From positions 1 to 32,136 of the forward strand of contig RFRL01000018.1 of the NCBI GenBank assembly GCA_009924545.1: a stretch of 32,136 bases of DNA. The letters are read 5' to 3'. Both the position numbers and the translations under genes were made by a program. The notes below the pieces were generated by a model. It was given only the letters and a program-made list of their open reading frames with translations, did no database searches and had not been told where the DNA came from. Within the stretch, counting starts at the first letter, position 1; each line of letters opens with the position of its first letter. This DNA comes from Planctomycetia bacterium (GTDB lineage: Bacteria > Planctomycetota > Planctomycetia > Pirellulales > UBA1268). Positions 7,627 through 16,749 of this stretch are shown piece by piece.

Positions 7627-7632
7627 TAGAAT
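7627..7632 (+). promoter_or_regulatory. Possible -10 box of aroC
   Basis: TAGAAT at 7627-7632 stands out in very GC-rich intergenic DNA and lies 59 nt before the aroC ATG. No recognisable -35 hexamer is at the proper spacing, so support is weak. Confidence 0.35.
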
Positions 7633-7691
7633 CGGATTGTCGGGGCTCTCCCTGCTCCGCGTGACGCCCGATACCCGCAGGCCCCCGCCCC

Positions 7692-8831
7692 ATGCTGCGC
7701 TACTGGACCGCCGGTGAATCGCACGGACCGGCGCTGGTTGCCCTGGTCGATGGATTCCCCGCCGGACTGGCGATCGACGTGCCTGCCATCGATGCCGAAT
7801 TGGTCCGCCGTCAGGGAGGCCACGGCCGGGGCGGCCGCCAGCGGATCGAGACCGACGCCGTGCGCTTCCTCTCCGGCCTGTGGCGCGGCGTGACGCTCGG
7901 CAGTCCGCTGGCTCTGGAGGTCGTCAACCGCGACGCCAAGCTGGAGCGGCTCGACGAGGTGGAGCGCCCCCGGCCCGGCCACGCCGACCTGCCGGGGGCC
8001 GTCAAGCACCTGGGAGGCGTGCGCGCCGTACTCGAGCGGGCCAGCGCCCGGGAGACCGCGGCCCGGGTGGCCGCCGGGGCGCTCACGCGGCAACTGCTCG
8101 CCGTCTTCGGCATCGACGTGGCGGGCTTCGTGACGGAGCTCGGCGGGGTCGCGCTCGGCGCGGCCGAGGGGACGCTCCCCGAACTGCGGGCGCGCCGGGA
8201 TGCGAGCCTGATCTACTCCCTCCATCCCGACCGCGATGCGGAGGTGACGGCCCTCATCGACCGGGTCGGCAAGGAGGGGGACACGCTCGGGGGCGTGGTC
8301 GAGGTGCGCGTCGACGGACTGCCGATCGGCCTCGGCACCCACGCCCAGTGGGACCGCAAGCTCGACGGCCGGCTGGCCCAGGCCGTGATGGCGGTGCAGG
8401 CGATCAAGGGGGTGGAAATCGGCCTCGGCTTCGAGGCGGCGCGGCGCCGGGGTTCGGAGGTCCACGACCCGATCCACTACGACGCGGCCCTCCGCGACAC
8501 GCGCCACCTCGGCTTCACCCGGCCCACCAACAACGCCGGCGGCCTCGAGGCGGGCATGACCAACGGCCAGCCGCTGGTGGTGCGCGCGGCGATGAAACCG
8601 ATCAGCACGCTGCGCAAGCCCCTCGGGTCGGTGAACCTCGTCACCAAGCAACGCGAGGAGGCGGCCTACGAGCGGAGCGACGTGTGCGCGGTGAGTGCCG
8701 CCAGCGTGATCGTGGAGAACGTCGTGGCCTTCGCCGTGGCGGAGGCGCTGGTGGAGAAGTTCGGCGGCGACAGCGTCGAAGAGATGCAGGCGCGCTGGCG
8801 CCTGTTCCACGAGTTGGCCCGGGGCCGGTGA
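7692..8831 (+). CDS. aroC: Chorismate synthase
   Basis: AroC removes phosphate from EPSP to make chorismate, the last shikimate step, using reduced FMN. The protein starts MLRYWTAGESHGPALVALVDGF, which includes the family's GESHG signature. It continues with the arginine-rich QGGHGRGGRQRIETD phosphate/FMN-binding segment. Further on are RASARETAARVAAGA, a conserved THAQWDRKLDGR region and the C-terminal TNNAGGLEAGMTNGQPL. The length of 379 residues is normal. It is separated from the other shikimate genes of the window (aroDE-aroK) by about 10 kb. No strong Shine-Dalgarno sequence precedes the ATG. Confidence 0.97.
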   Translation: MLRYWTAGESHGPALVALVDGFPAGLAIDVPAIDAELVRRQGGHGRGGRQRIETDAVRFLSGLWRGVTLGSPLALEVVNRDAKLERLDEVERPRPGHADLPGAVKHLGGVRAVLERASARETAARVAAGALTRQLLAVFGIDVAGFVTELGGVALGAAEGTLPELRARRDASLIYSLHPDRDAEVTALIDRVGKEGDTLGGVVEVRVDGLPIGLGTHAQWDRKLDGRLAQAVMAVQAIKGVEIGLGFEAARRRGSEVHDPIHYDAALRDTRHLGFTRPTNNAGGLEAGMTNGQPLVVRAAMKPISTLRKPLGSVNLVTKQREEAAYERSDVCAVSAASVIVENVVAFAVAEALVEKFGGDSVEEMQARWRLFHELARGR

Positions 8832-8888
8832 ATCGGGGCCGGTGGCGTCGGGGAACGTCGCGGCGGAGACCGTGCGGAGACACCAGGG

Positions 8889-10118
8889 ATGTTCGTCGAA
8901 CGGTCCGCCGGACGGATCCGGCTGGTGCGCCGGCTGTTCGTGCTGTGCGGCCTTCTCCCCCTGATCGCCCTGGTGGCCGCGGCCGTCTGGCGGCAGGGGG
9001 CCACGAGGCGCGGCGGGCTGGAGTCCCGCATCGCCGCGGCACTGTCGCTCCCGGTGTCGATCGGCTCGGTCACCGATCCGCGCCCCGGGGTGATGCTTCT
9101 GCGTGACGTGGTGATCGGCGCTGCGGGCGGGGGCATGGTCAGCCTGAGCCAACTGCGCATCGAGGAGTCGGCCGCCGAGATCCGCGTCGTCGTCGATGCG
9201 GTCGAGTGCCCGCCCGATGCCGCGCGCGTGTTCGCCCGCCTGGCACGCACGTGGCTCGAGGGGGAGTACCGCTTCCGCCGGGACTGGGTCGTTGACTGTG
9301 GGCGCGTCGGGTGGGGAGAAGCCGCGGGGGCGATCCCGCTGGAACAGGTGCGCGTGGAGTGCGTGGCGACCGCCGGGGCGCGCGCCGTGCGCCTCCGCAC
9401 CAGCGGCGCGGGCGGTGGCGATGATGTTCGCCTCCGGCGCCTGCGCGACGACGACGGTGCCGTCCGCCACGAGTGCGAGGCCCGCATCGAGTCGCCGGTG
9501 GCGGCGGCGGCCGTGGCCCGGGGGCTCGATCTGGCCGGGGCGCCCGCGGGCCGTGACGCCACCTTCCGCGGCGAGGCTCACCTCACCTGCACCTCCGGCG
9601 TGTGGAGCGGTCGGTGCACGGGGGTCGTGACCGGCCTCGATCTGGGGCAACTCACCGCCGGGCTTCCCGACGGTGTGGACGGCAGCGCCACCCTACGCGT
9701 CGAGCAGGCCGAGGTGCGGGACGGCCGCCTCGTCGACGCCCGGTTCGAGTGTCGCTCGCCGGGCGGCACCATCAGCCGCCGCCTCCTGGCCGCCTGCATC
9801 GACTGGCTCGGCTGTCGGCCGCTCCGTGCCCTCGCCGCCGATGACGACATCCCCTACCGCGACATGGCCTGGTCGTGCCGGCTCGGTGAACAGGGCCTCG
9901 ACCTGGTGGGCCTGGGGCCACAGGCGGCGCTGGTGGCGGACGACGCCGGGCCACTCCTCGGTCCACCGATCGGCACCATGCCTGCCGACCGGCTGGCGTG
10001 GCTCGTGTCACCTCCCGGACTGCCGGTCGTGCCCGCTTCGCCGGGAACCGGTCTCCTTCTCCCCTGGCTACCGATCCCCAACGCGGGGGCGGCGCCGTCG
10101 GCGCGGATCGGGCGTTGA
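8889..10118 (+). CDS. Membrane-anchored protein of unknown function
   Basis: I do not recognise this family. The start ATG 8889 has GGAG (8876-8879) 9 nt upstream. Residues ~14-35 form one hydrophobic segment (LFVLCGLLPLIALVAAAVW) preceded by arginines, so the rest is probably exported and anchored at its N-terminus. The remainder of the 409 residues alternates short beta-prone stretches (GVMLLRDVVIG, AEIRVVVDAVEC, GSATLRVEQAEVRDGRLVDARFEC). The phrase about a subspace being built and reduced (LTAGLPDGVDGSATLRVEQAEVRDGRL) recalls AsmA/TamB-like or DUF3971-like outer-membrane biogenesis proteins, but this is only a resemblance. It follows aroC by 57 bp and may be cotranscribed with it. Confidence 0.7.
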   Translation: MFVERSAGRIRLVRRLFVLCGLLPLIALVAAAVWRQGATRRGGLESRIAAALSLPVSIGSVTDPRPGVMLLRDVVIGAAGGGMVSLSQLRIEESAAEIRVVVDAVECPPDAARVFARLARTWLEGEYRFRRDWVVDCGRVGWGEAAGAIPLEQVRVECVATAGARAVRLRTSGAGGGDDVRLRRLRDDDGAVRHECEARIESPVAAAAVARGLDLAGAPAGRDATFRGEAHLTCTSGVWSGRCTGVVTGLDLGQLTAGLPDGVDGSATLRVEQAEVRDGRLVDARFECRSPGGTISRRLLAACIDWLGCRPLRALAADDDIPYRDMAWSCRLGEQGLDLVGLGPQAALVADDAGPLLGPPIGTMPADRLAWLVSPPGLPVVPASPGTGLLLPWLPIPNAGAAPSARIGR

Positions 10119-10348
10119 CGGTGACAGCGTGTGCACCCGCAAGGCCAGACAGCGCGGCGCCCTACGCGACCGGTCGCCCCCCTGTCCGGGCGGTCCTGCC
10201 GCGAGGAATTGACGCGGATTTGACCGTCCTTCGACCGGCTGCTGACGGCGGCCCGGTGTCGAACCGCCGCCGATCGGTCACAGTAGCGACATGCACCGGC
10301 TCTGGCTTCGCGGCCGGCGCCAGCGTCCCCGAGGACAGGATTCCATCC

Positions 10349-11365
10349 ATGGCTACCGCACCCGTTCACGATGCTTCCGCCATCGACGCCTCCACGATCG
10401 AGCTCATGCCCGATCCGACCAACGCGGGGCCCGGGGGGGAAATCCACGCCGAGCCGCGCCAGGAGGGACACCGCGGCTGGGCCGACCTCGACTGGCCGAC
10501 TGTCCTGTGGATCGGCGGTATCCATCTGGCGGCCCTGGCAGCCCCCTTCACCTTCACCTGGTCGGGCCTGGCGATCTGCCTGGTGCTCTACTGGATCACC
10601 GGCGGGCTCGGGGTGTGCCTCGGGTACCACCGGCTCCTCACCCACGGGAGCTTCACCACCACCAAAGCGGTGCGGTTCCTCTATGCCTTCCTCGGTGGCA
10701 TCTCCGGCGAGGGGTCGGCGCTGGTATGGGTGGCCAACCACCGCAAGCACCATGTGTACAGCGACCTGGAGGGGGATCCGCACTCGCCGCGGGACGGTGG
10801 CCTGTGGTCCCACGTGCTCTGGCTTTTTCCCCGGCACTCCCGTGCCGAGGTCGAGGCGCACGTCCGCCGCTGGGCCCCGGACCTGCAGAAGGACGCGGGG
10901 ATCGCCTTTCTTCACAACACGTTCCTCCTGTGGCACTTCATCATCGGGGCGGCGCTGTTGGCGTCGGGCTGGCTGCTCTACGACCGGGCCACGGGGGTGT
11001 CGTGGCTGGTGTGGGGGCTGGCGGTGCGGATGGTGATCGTGTTCCACGTCACCTGGTTCGTGAATTCCGCCACGCACATGTGGGGCTACCGCAACTACGA
11101 GACGACTGACGATTCCCGCAACCTGTGGTGGGTCGGTCTGCTCGCCTTCGGCGAAGGCTGGCACAACAACCACCATGCCTTCCAGCGCATGGCCCGCCAC
11201 GGTCACCTGTGGTGGGAGGTGGACTTCACCTATTGGGCCATCCTGGCGATGGAACGGTTGGGTCTGGCCTGGAACGTCGTCCACGACGTGCCGGGGCGTC
11301 CCGGTAGCGCCGCGGCCGCTCCGGGCGGAAGGCGGGGGTCCGCTGTAGTCGGGATCCAGGACTGA
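10349..11365 (+). CDS. Membrane fatty-acid (acyl) delta-9-type desaturase
   Basis: Integral-membrane di-iron desaturases introduce a double bond into acyl chains. The three histidine boxes are present: HRLLTH (residues 94-99), HRKHH (131-135) and HNNHH (272-276). Hydrophobic segments lie around residues 49-85, 190-215 and 225-245. The typical GEGWHNNHHAF segment is intact. The 338-residue protein carries a ~45-residue hydrophilic N-terminal extension before the first membrane segment. ATG 10349 has AGGA 8 nt upstream. The 230-bp region before it contains two TTGAC-like hexamers (10209-10214 and 10220-10225) but no matching -10 box I could defend. The natural acyl substrate and electron donor cannot be told from sequence. 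Confidence 0.9.
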   Translation: MATAPVHDASAIDASTIELMPDPTNAGPGGEIHAEPRQEGHRGWADLDWPTVLWIGGIHLAALAAPFTFTWSGLAICLVLYWITGGLGVCLGYHRLLTHGSFTTTKAVRFLYAFLGGISGEGSALVWVANHRKHHVYSDLEGDPHSPRDGGLWSHVLWLFPRHSRAEVEAHVRRWAPDLQKDAGIAFLHNTFLLWHFIIGAALLASGWLLYDRATGVSWLVWGLAVRMVIVFHVTWFVNSATHMWGYRNYETTDDSRNLWWVGLLAFGEGWHNNHHAFQRMARHGHLWWEVDFTYWAILAMERLGLAWNVVHDVPGRPGSAAAAPGGRRGSAVVGIQD

Positions 11366-11367
11366 CA

Positions 11368-11403
11368 CGAACGGCCGCGGCGACCGTGGGCGCCGGGCGT
11401 TCG
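11368..11403 (+). terminator. Possible hairpin after the desaturase gene
   Basis: CGAACG (11368-11373) pairs with CGTTCG (11398-11403), with an inner GGCG/CGCC pair (11379-11382, 11391-11394). It begins 2 nt after the stop codon. No T tract follows, so it is only a candidate. Confidence 0.3.
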
Positions 11404-11467
11404 CTGCTGTCCGACCGCGCACCTGAGCCGGCCCGTGGCGGCAGGATCGCGGGGGCTTTCGCTCCAG

Positions 11468-11495
11468 TTGCAATATTCAGGGCTCTCGATACACT
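11468..11495 (+). promoter_or_regulatory. Sigma-70-type promoter of rpsO
   Basis: TTGCAA (11468-11473) and TACACT (11490-11495) are separated by 16 bp in a locally AT-richer stretch. A transcript would start near 11502 and carry a ~70-nt leader. That leader is where S15 autoregulates in other bacteria; I saw no clear S15-binding structure. Confidence 0.65.
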
Positions 11496-11572
11496 TTCCG
11501 CACGTAAATCATGGGTTTCACACGTTGTCCGGCCCCTCGGATCGGTCGTTCACATTGGGCTGATGTCGGCAG

Positions 11573-11839
11573 ATGATCACAAAAGATCGCAAGAATGAAC
11601 TGATCGGCGCGTTCCGTCGCGGGAAAGCCGATACCGGCTCCGCCGAGATCCAGATCGCACTGTTGTCGAGCCGCATCTCCCATCTCACCGACCATTTCAA
11701 GAAGCACTCGAAGGATTTCGCCAGTCGCCGTGGCCTGCTGATGATGGTCAGCCGGCGGCGGAGGCTTCTTGACTATCTGAAGCGGACCGCACCACAGCGG
11801 TACCTCGACATCATCAAGCGGTTGGAGATCCGCAAGTAG
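11573..11839 (+). CDS. rpsO: 30S ribosomal protein S15
   Basis: S15 binds 16S rRNA and nucleates assembly of the 30S platform. The 88-residue protein begins MITKDRKNELI and contains the conserved segment DTGSAEIQIALLSSRISHLT, followed by HKDF-like HSKDFASRRGLLMMVSRRRRLLDYL. Length and sequence are standard. No strong Shine-Dalgarno site precedes ATG 11573. The downstream neighbour is pnp, the classic arrangement in which polynucleotide phosphorylase is cotranscribed with rpsO. Confidence 0.97.
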   Translation: MITKDRKNELIGAFRRGKADTGSAEIQIALLSSRISHLTDHFKKHSKDFASRRGLLMMVSRRRRLLDYLKRTAPQRYLDIIKRLEIRK

Positions 11840-12142
11840 TCAGGGCCAGCCGCGGGGGGCGTCTGGCCATCCCCGTGGTGCGGCTGATGTCGGTCCAACG
11901 CTGCGGAACAAGAGCCGCCGGCCTTTCCGGTGGCCGGATCCGTGTGAACCCCCGTGATGCGTGGCAGGTGCCGTCGGACGGCGGGCGGAATGGTCCGCGC
12001 GCCCTGGCGCCACCATCAGGGGTGTTGCCGTGGAACCATGTCGGTTCCTCCGCCCCGCGGGCTGGTCGTCCGGGTTGGAGCCCGGGGCGCTGGTCCGGCG
12101 ATTGATCCAAGTGAAGGCTGTGGGAACGAAGGGAAAGAAGAC
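11840..12142 (+). other. rpsO-pnp intergenic region with two hairpins
   Basis: This 303-bp gap holds no convincing gene. Two GC hairpins are visible. GGCCAG (11844-11849) pairs with CTGGCC (11863-11868) just after the rpsO stop. CCGGCC (11918-11923) pairs with GGCCGG (11932-11937). Neither has a T tract. In other bacteria this interval carries the RNase III/PNPase autoregulation site; whether these hairpins serve that purpose is inference. No clear promoter was seen. Confidence 0.5.
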
Positions 12143-14281
12143 GTGAAAGCACGAGTGGAGCGGACGGTCGGCGGTCAGGTACTGAGCATGGAAACCGGCC
12201 TCCTGGCGAAGCAGGCGGCAGGGTGCGTGGTGGTGCGCTACGGCGACACCAGCGTTCTTGTCGCCGCCGCCACCGGCGCGCCGCGGGCGGGGATCGATTT
12301 CTTCCCCCTGACCTGCGACTACCGCGAGCGGGCGGCGGCGGCGGGCAAGTTCCCCGGCGGCTTCCTCAAGCGCGAGGGGCGGCCGACGATGAAGGAGACG
12401 CTCACCAGCCGGCTCATGGACCGGCCCATCCGTCCGCTGTTCCCCGACGGGTTCTACGACGAGGTCCAAATCCAGGCCAACGTCCTCTCCAGCGACAAGC
12501 AGAACGACGCCGACGTGCTCGCCATGAACGGTGCCTCGGCGGCCCTGTGCGTGTCGCAGTTGCCCTTCCGTGGGCCCCTGGGCAGCGTGCGCCTCGCCCA
12601 GGTGGGGGGCGCGTTCGTACCGTTCCCCACCCAGGACCAACTCGAGGAGAGCGATCTCGATCTGGTGATCTCCGGCAGCGAGACCGCCGTGCTGATGATC
12701 GAAGGCTTCGCCCGCGAGATGCCCGAGGACCGGATGCTCGAGGCGATCGCGGAGGCGCACCGCATCGTCCGTGAGCTGTGCGCCATGCAGCACGAGCTGG
12801 TGCGGCAGGCGGGCAAGCCGAAGAAGGACTACGTCCTCGCCGACTACTCGCAGCTCCGCCACCGTCTCACCGACGGCTACCTCGCCGCCCTCAAGGGGGC
12901 CAAGGGGCTGCCCGGCAAACAGGAGCGGGCCGAGGCGGTCAAGGTGGTGAAGGAGCGGGCCAAAGCGGAGGTCTGCCCGAGCGAACCGCCCCCGGGGCGG
13001 TCCGGCGATGCCGGCGGGGTGAGCGAGGCCGACTTCTCCCACGTCTGGCACGGTCTCGAGGAGCAGGCGGTCCGCGAGTTGATCCTGGCGGGGATCCGGC
13101 CCGACGGGCGCGGCCATACCACCCTGCGGCCCATCGCCTGCGAGGTGGATCTGCTGCCCCGCGTGCATGGCTCGGCGTTGTTCCAGCGCGGCGAGACACA
13201 GGCCCTCGTCACCGTGGTGCTCGGTACCGGCAAGGACGAGCAGCGGGTCGACGGGTTGATCGACGAGTACTCCAAGAAGTTCATGCTCGACTACTACTTC
13301 CCGTCGTACTCCGTCGGCGAGGTGCGTCCGATCCGTGGTCCGGGGCGGCGCGAGATCGGGCACGGGGCCTTGGCGGAGCGGAGCGTGAAGCCGGTCCTCC
13401 CCGATCCCGACCAGTTCCCCTACACGATCCGCGTCATCTCCGACATCCTCGAGTCGAACGGCTCGAGTTCGATGGCGTCGGTGTGCGGGGCGACGCTCGG
13501 GCTGATGGCGGCCGGCGTGCCGATCTCCAACCCGGTGGCCGGGATCTCGGTGGGCCTCGTCAAGCAATCGGAGCACGAGTGGAAGCTCCTCACCGACATC
13601 ATCGGTGACGAGGATCACTACGGCGACATGGACTTCAAGATCGCCGGTTCCCACAAGGGCATCACCGGGATCCAGCTCGACCTGAAGATCGACGGCATCT
13701 CGCCGGCGATCATCGAGGCGACGCTGCGGCAGTCGCGGGAGGCCCGGCTCGAGATCCTCCGCGCCATGCTGTCGGCGATCCGCCGGCCGCGCACCGAGAT
13801 CTCGGTCCATGCCCCGCGGCTCCTGCGGACGCGGATCGATCCCGACAAGATCGGCCTCCTCATCGGACCGGGCGGCAAGACGATCCGCGCCATCCAGGAG
13901 TCGACAGGTGCCAGCATCGAGGTCGAGGACGATGGCACCGTGACGGTGGCCAGCCACGACGCCGAGGGGGCGATGGCGGCCATGGCCAAGGTGGAGGCCC
14001 TCACCGCCAGCATCCAGGTGGGGCGGATCTACGAAGGTCGGGTGACGAGCGTGAAGGATTTCGGGGCCTTTGTCGAGCTGGTGCCGGGCAAGGACGGTCT
14101 GTGCCACATCAGCGAGTTGTCGGACGAGTATGTCGGCAGCGTGGCCGACGTATGCCGTGTGGGCGACATCATGCGGGTCAAGGTGATCGCGGTCGACGAC
14201 CAGGATCGCGTCAAGCTCAGCCGCAAGGTGGCGATGCGGGAGTTGGCCGAAAAGGGCCAGCAGCCGGGATCCGATTCTTGA
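12143..14281 (+). CDS. pnp: Polyribonucleotide nucleotidyltransferase (PNPase)
   Basis: PNPase degrades RNA 3' to 5' by phosphorolysis and can add tails; it is a core component of RNA turnover. Two RNase PH-like domains are evident: the first around [13 protein letters not shown] and [22 protein letters not shown], the second around [24 protein letters not shown] and [23 protein letters not shown]. The second domain continues through [16 protein letters not shown] and [22 protein letters not shown] domain ([15 protein letters not shown]) and a C-terminal S1 domain ([22 protein letters not shown]) complete the family layout in 712 residues. GTG 12143 is chosen because conservation begins at [12 protein letters not shown]; the longer open frame upstream has no family similarity. 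The ribosome binding site is weak (purine-rich gggaaagaag). Confidence 0.97.
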   Translation: MKARVERTVGGQVLSMETGLLAKQAAGCVVVRYGDTSVLVAAATGAPRAGIDFFPLTCDYRERAAAAGKFPGGFLKREGRPTMKETLTSRLMDRPIRPLFPDGFYDEVQIQANVLSSDKQNDADVLAMNGASAALCVSQLPFRGPLGSVRLAQVGGAFVPFPTQDQLEESDLDLVISGSETAVLMIEGFAREMPEDRMLEAIAEAHRIVRELCAMQHELVRQAGKPKKDYVLADYSQLRHRLTDGYLAALKGAKGLPGKQERAEAVKVVKERAKAEVCPSEPPPGRSGDAGGVSEADFSHVWHGLEEQAVRELILAGIRPDGRGHTTLRPIACEVDLLPRVHGSALFQRGETQALVTVVLGTGKDEQRVDGLIDEYSKKFMLDYYFPSYSVGEVRPIRGPGRREIGHGALAERSVKPVLPDPDQFPYTIRVISDILESNGSSSMASVCGATLGLMAAGVPISNPVAGISVGLVKQSEHEWKLLTDIIGDEDHYGDMDFKIAGSHKGITGIQLDLKIDGISPAIIEATLRQSREARLEILRAMLSAIRRPRTEISVHAPRLLRTRIDPDKIGLLIGPGGKTIRAIQESTGASIEVEDDGTVTVASHDAEGAMAAMAKVEALTASIQVGRIYEGRVTSVKDFGAFVELVPGKDGLCHISELSDEYVGSVADVCRVGDIMRVKVIAVDDQDRVKLSRKVAMRELAEKGQQPGSDS

Positions 14282-14315
14282 CACCGGCGGTCCGAGCGGT
14301 CGTAACGCGCCGGTG
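14282..14315 (+). terminator. Inverted repeat directly after pnp
   Basis: CACCGGCG (14282-14289) and CGCCGGTG (14308-14315) form a perfect 8-bp stem starting at the first base after the pnp stop. No T tract follows, so it may be a 3'-end-stabilising hairpin or a factor-dependent stop. Confidence 0.4.
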
Positions 14316-14341
14316 GTCGGATGGGCACGCGCTCCCGGCCA

Positions 14342-14359
14342 CCGTCGCGCGAGCGACGG
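14342..14359 (+). other. Seven-bp stem with a GNRA loop before the histidine kinase gene
   Basis: CCGTCGC (14342-14348) and GCGACGG (14353-14359) enclose the tetraloop GCGA, which fits the stable GNRA class. It lies 27 nt before the kinase ATG, ahead of its GGGGAG ribosome binding site. It could affect readthrough or expression from pnp. Confidence 0.4.
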
Positions 14360-14386
14360 CGGACGTGAGCGGGGAGACGGCCCAAC

Positions 14387-15160
14387 ATGGAGATCCTGGT
14401 GGAGTCGGAACCCGCGCGGGCGGCGGATGTGTATGCGGAGTTGGCGGCGCTGGTTGGGGCGCTGGCGCACGAAATCCGCAACCCCCTGTCGACCATCAAG
14501 CTCAACATGGACCTCCTCGCGGAGGACTTCGAGGGCACCGATCCCGCTTCTCCCACGAAGCAGCGAGATCGCCGGGCCCGGGCCAAGATCGAAGTCGTCC
14601 GGCAGGAATGTGACCGCCTGCAGAAGTTGCTCGGCGACTTCCTCGACTTCGCCCGGCAGGAGTCGCTGCACCTCGAGCCCGGCAGCCTCAACACCGAGAT
14701 CGAGCAGTTGCTCGATTTCTTCGCGCCGCGCGCGGCGGAGGCGCAAGTCGAGATCGTCCGTTATCTCGACCCCGAGTTGCCGATGGTGCGGCTCGACCGA
14801 GACTCCTTCCGCTCGGCGGTCCTCAACCTCCTCATCAACGCCGTGCAGGCGCTGGAGACGGGGGGCCAGATCGTGATCCGCACCCGTCCGGCGGGGCTGG
14901 GCGTGGTCCTGGAGCTGATCGACACCGGACCCGGGATGGACGAGGAGACGCTCGCCAAGGTGTTCCGCGCCTTCTATTCGACGAAGCAGGGTGGCTCGGG
15001 GCTCGGTCTGCCCACCGCCCGCAAGATCATCGAGGCCCACGGCGGGACGATCGACATCGAAAGTGCCCCGCGGCGCGGGACCCGGGTGACCATCTGGCTC
15101 CCGGCTCCACCCCGCCTGCCTCCCACGGAGAAAGCCGGGACAGGGACCGCCCGCGACTGA
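14387..15160 (+). CDS. Soluble NtrB-like sensor histidine kinase
   Basis: This protein autophosphorylates and passes phosphate to a response regulator, most likely the NtrC-type protein encoded next. The H box ALAHEIRNPLSTIKLN places the phospho-acceptor at His28. The N box (NLLINAVQAL, Asn147/Asn151), the IDTGPGMD box and the G box GGSGLGLPTARKI follow in order. The chain is only 257 residues, with no membrane segment and no PAS or GAF domain, since the H box comes almost at the N-terminus. Signal input must therefore come from a partner protein or the short N-terminus. ATG 14387 has GGGGAG 10 nt upstream. The family context resembles nitrogen or stress two-component systems, but the signal cannot be named. 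Confidence 0.9.
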   Translation: MEILVESEPARAADVYAELAALVGALAHEIRNPLSTIKLNMDLLAEDFEGTDPASPTKQRDRRARAKIEVVRQECDRLQKLLGDFLDFARQESLHLEPGSLNTEIEQLLDFFAPRAAEAQVEIVRYLDPELPMVRLDRDSFRSAVLNLLINAVQALETGGQIVIRTRPAGLGVVLELIDTGPGMDEETLAKVFRAFYSTKQGGSGLGLPTARKIIEAHGGTIDIESAPRRGTRVTIWLPAPPRLPPTEKAGTGTARD

Positions 15161-15174
15161 CCCATCCCGGGAAC

Positions 15175-15204
15175 TGGACGGGCCGCCGCGGGCGGCCGTA
15201 CGAT
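15175..15204 (+). promoter_or_regulatory. Promoter with an internal palindrome before the NtrC-type regulator
   Basis: TACGAT (15199-15204) ends 7 nt before the regulator's ATG at 15212. TGGACG (15175-15180), a weak -35 match, is 18 bp upstream. The spacer is almost filled by the perfect inverted repeat GGCCGCC/GGCGGCC (15181-15187 and 15191-15197). The repeat could be an operator or a hairpin ending the kinase transcript. Confidence 0.45.
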
Positions 15205-15211
15205 CCCATCC

Positions 15212-16648
15212 ATGACCAGTGCAGCACAAGGATCCGAACAGCCTCCGGTGGCCGGCGATGGGGGCCCGCAGCGGCTCGTCAGGGTGCTCGTCGTCGACAA
15301 CGACATCGTGCACGCCCGGACGATGGGGGAGGGGCTGAGCCGGCTCGGCTACCAGTGCATCGTTGCCGGGAGCGGCAACGAGGGTGCCAAGCGCCTCGAG
15401 GCCGAGGTGTTCGACGTCGTCGTCACCGACTTGATGATGAACGACATCGGGGGCCTGGAGATCCTCGCCCGGGCGAAGCGGTCGGCGCCGGAGACCGAGG
15501 TGATCGTGGTCACGGGGCACGGCACCGTGCCCTCGGCGGTGGCCGCCATGCAGCAAGGGGCCTTCACGTACCTGCAGAAGCCGCTCGATCTGGGCCACCT
15601 GCGCACGGCGGTGGAGCGCGCGTCGGAAGGCGGGCGGCTCAAGCGGCAGAACCTCGAACTCAACCAGCGCCTCGACGAGAAATTCGGCTTCGAGGGGGTG
15701 GTGGGGTCGAGTCCGCAGATGCTCGCCCTCATCGATCGCCTGAAGCGCATCGCCCCCACCGACGCCACCGTGCTCATCCAGGGGGAGACGGGCACCGGCA
15801 AGGAGCTCGTGGCCCAGGCGATCCACCAGAACAGTCCACGCAAGAGCAAGCCCTTCGTGGCCCTCAACTGCGCCGCCCTCAGCGAGAACATCCTGGAGAG
15901 CGAGCTGTTCGGCCACGTCCGTGGCGCGTTCACCGACGCTTCGAGCGATCGCATCGGCAAGTTCGAATACGCCAACGGCGGCACGCTGTTCCTCGACGAG
16001 GTCGGCGACATGCCGATGGCCACGCAGATCAAGCTCCTGCGCGTGCTGGAGTCGGGGGAGATCACCCGGGTCGGGTCGAACGCGCCGGTGCGGGTCAACG
16101 TCCGCATCCTCTCGGCCACCAACCGCAACCTCGAGGAGGCGATCGCCTCCGGTGCCTTCCGCAGCGACCTCTACCACCGGCTCAAGGTGGTGACCATCGC
16201 CATCCCCAGCCTCCGCGAGCGCGCCGCCGACATCCCGTTGTTGATCGAGCACTTCGTGCGCCAGTTCGCCCGCCGCCACGGCAAAGTCGTCAAGGGGATG
16301 TCGTTGTCGGCGCGGATCAAGCTCGGGGCTTTCTCCTGGCCGGGCAACGTCCGCCAACTCCGCAACGTCATCGAGAGCATGGTCGTGGTGGACTGTGACG
16401 AGACGCTCGACGTCGACGACCTCCCCCTGGAATTGGAGCCCGCGGTCCCGGTCGACCGTCCCGCGGCGGGCGAGCCCGCCCCCGCGTCGCTGGCGGCGCT
16501 GGTGGGGCGGCCGCTGGAGGAGGTGGAGAGGATCTTCATTGGCGAGACGCTCAAGCTCACCGGGGGCAACCGCGAGCAGGCGGCGGAGTTGCTCGGCATC
16601 GGCGAGCGGACGTTGTACCGCAAGATCAAGGAGTTCCAGCTCTCCTGA
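15212..16648 (+). CDS. NtrC-family sigma-54-type response regulator
   Basis: The order is receiver, AAA+ and Fis-type DNA-binding domain in 478 residues. The receiver has the acidic pair in VVDND (29-31), the phospho-acceptor Asp73 in VVTDLMM and the lysine in LQKPLD. The AAA+ domain has Walker A GETGTGKE (191-198) and Walker [10 protein letters not shown] (258-266). The sigma-54 contact loop reads GAFTDA (238-243) rather than GAFTGA. The C-terminus [20 protein letters not shown] is a Fis-type helix-turn-helix. The adjacent histidine kinase is the likely partner. There is no Shine-Dalgarno site and a -10 box 7 nt upstream, so the mRNA may be leaderless. The N-terminal ~20 residues before the receiver are non-conserved and the start could be slightly later. 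Confidence 0.95.
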   Translation: MTSAAQGSEQPPVAGDGGPQRLVRVLVVDNDIVHARTMGEGLSRLGYQCIVAGSGNEGAKRLEAEVFDVVVTDLMMNDIGGLEILARAKRSAPETEVIVVTGHGTVPSAVAAMQQGAFTYLQKPLDLGHLRTAVERASEGGRLKRQNLELNQRLDEKFGFEGVVGSSPQMLALIDRLKRIAPTDATVLIQGETGTGKELVAQAIHQNSPRKSKPFVALNCAALSENILESELFGHVRGAFTDASSDRIGKFEYANGGTLFLDEVGDMPMATQIKLLRVLESGEITRVGSNAPVRVNVRILSATNRNLEEAIASGAFRSDLYHRLKVVTIAIPSLRERAADIPLLIEHFVRQFARRHGKVVKGMSLSARIKLGAFSWPGNVRQLRNVIESMVVVDCDETLDVDDLPLELEPAVPVDRPAAGEPAPASLAALVGRPLEEVERIFIGETLKLTGGNREQAAELLGIGERTLYRKIKEFQLS

Positions 16649-16749
16649 CCGGCGCGCGACCGATCGCGGTGGTGTCGCCCGCGCCGCGGCCGGGCCCCCG
16701 CCGCTACCCCAGCGGTGGCCACGGATCCGTGCCGTCAGTCGGCTGCACC

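Noticed and set aside
10209-10348. A promoter for the desaturase gene from the TTGACG/TTGACC hexamers
   Set aside because: No -10-like hexamer occurs 15-19 bp downstream of either one.
11840-16357. A 1505-codon open frame on the minus strand opposite pnp, the kinase and the NtrC-type regulator
   Set aside because: Long antisense frames are expected in very GC-rich DNA. The plus strand carries three unmistakable conserved genes here and the antisense translation shows no family motif.
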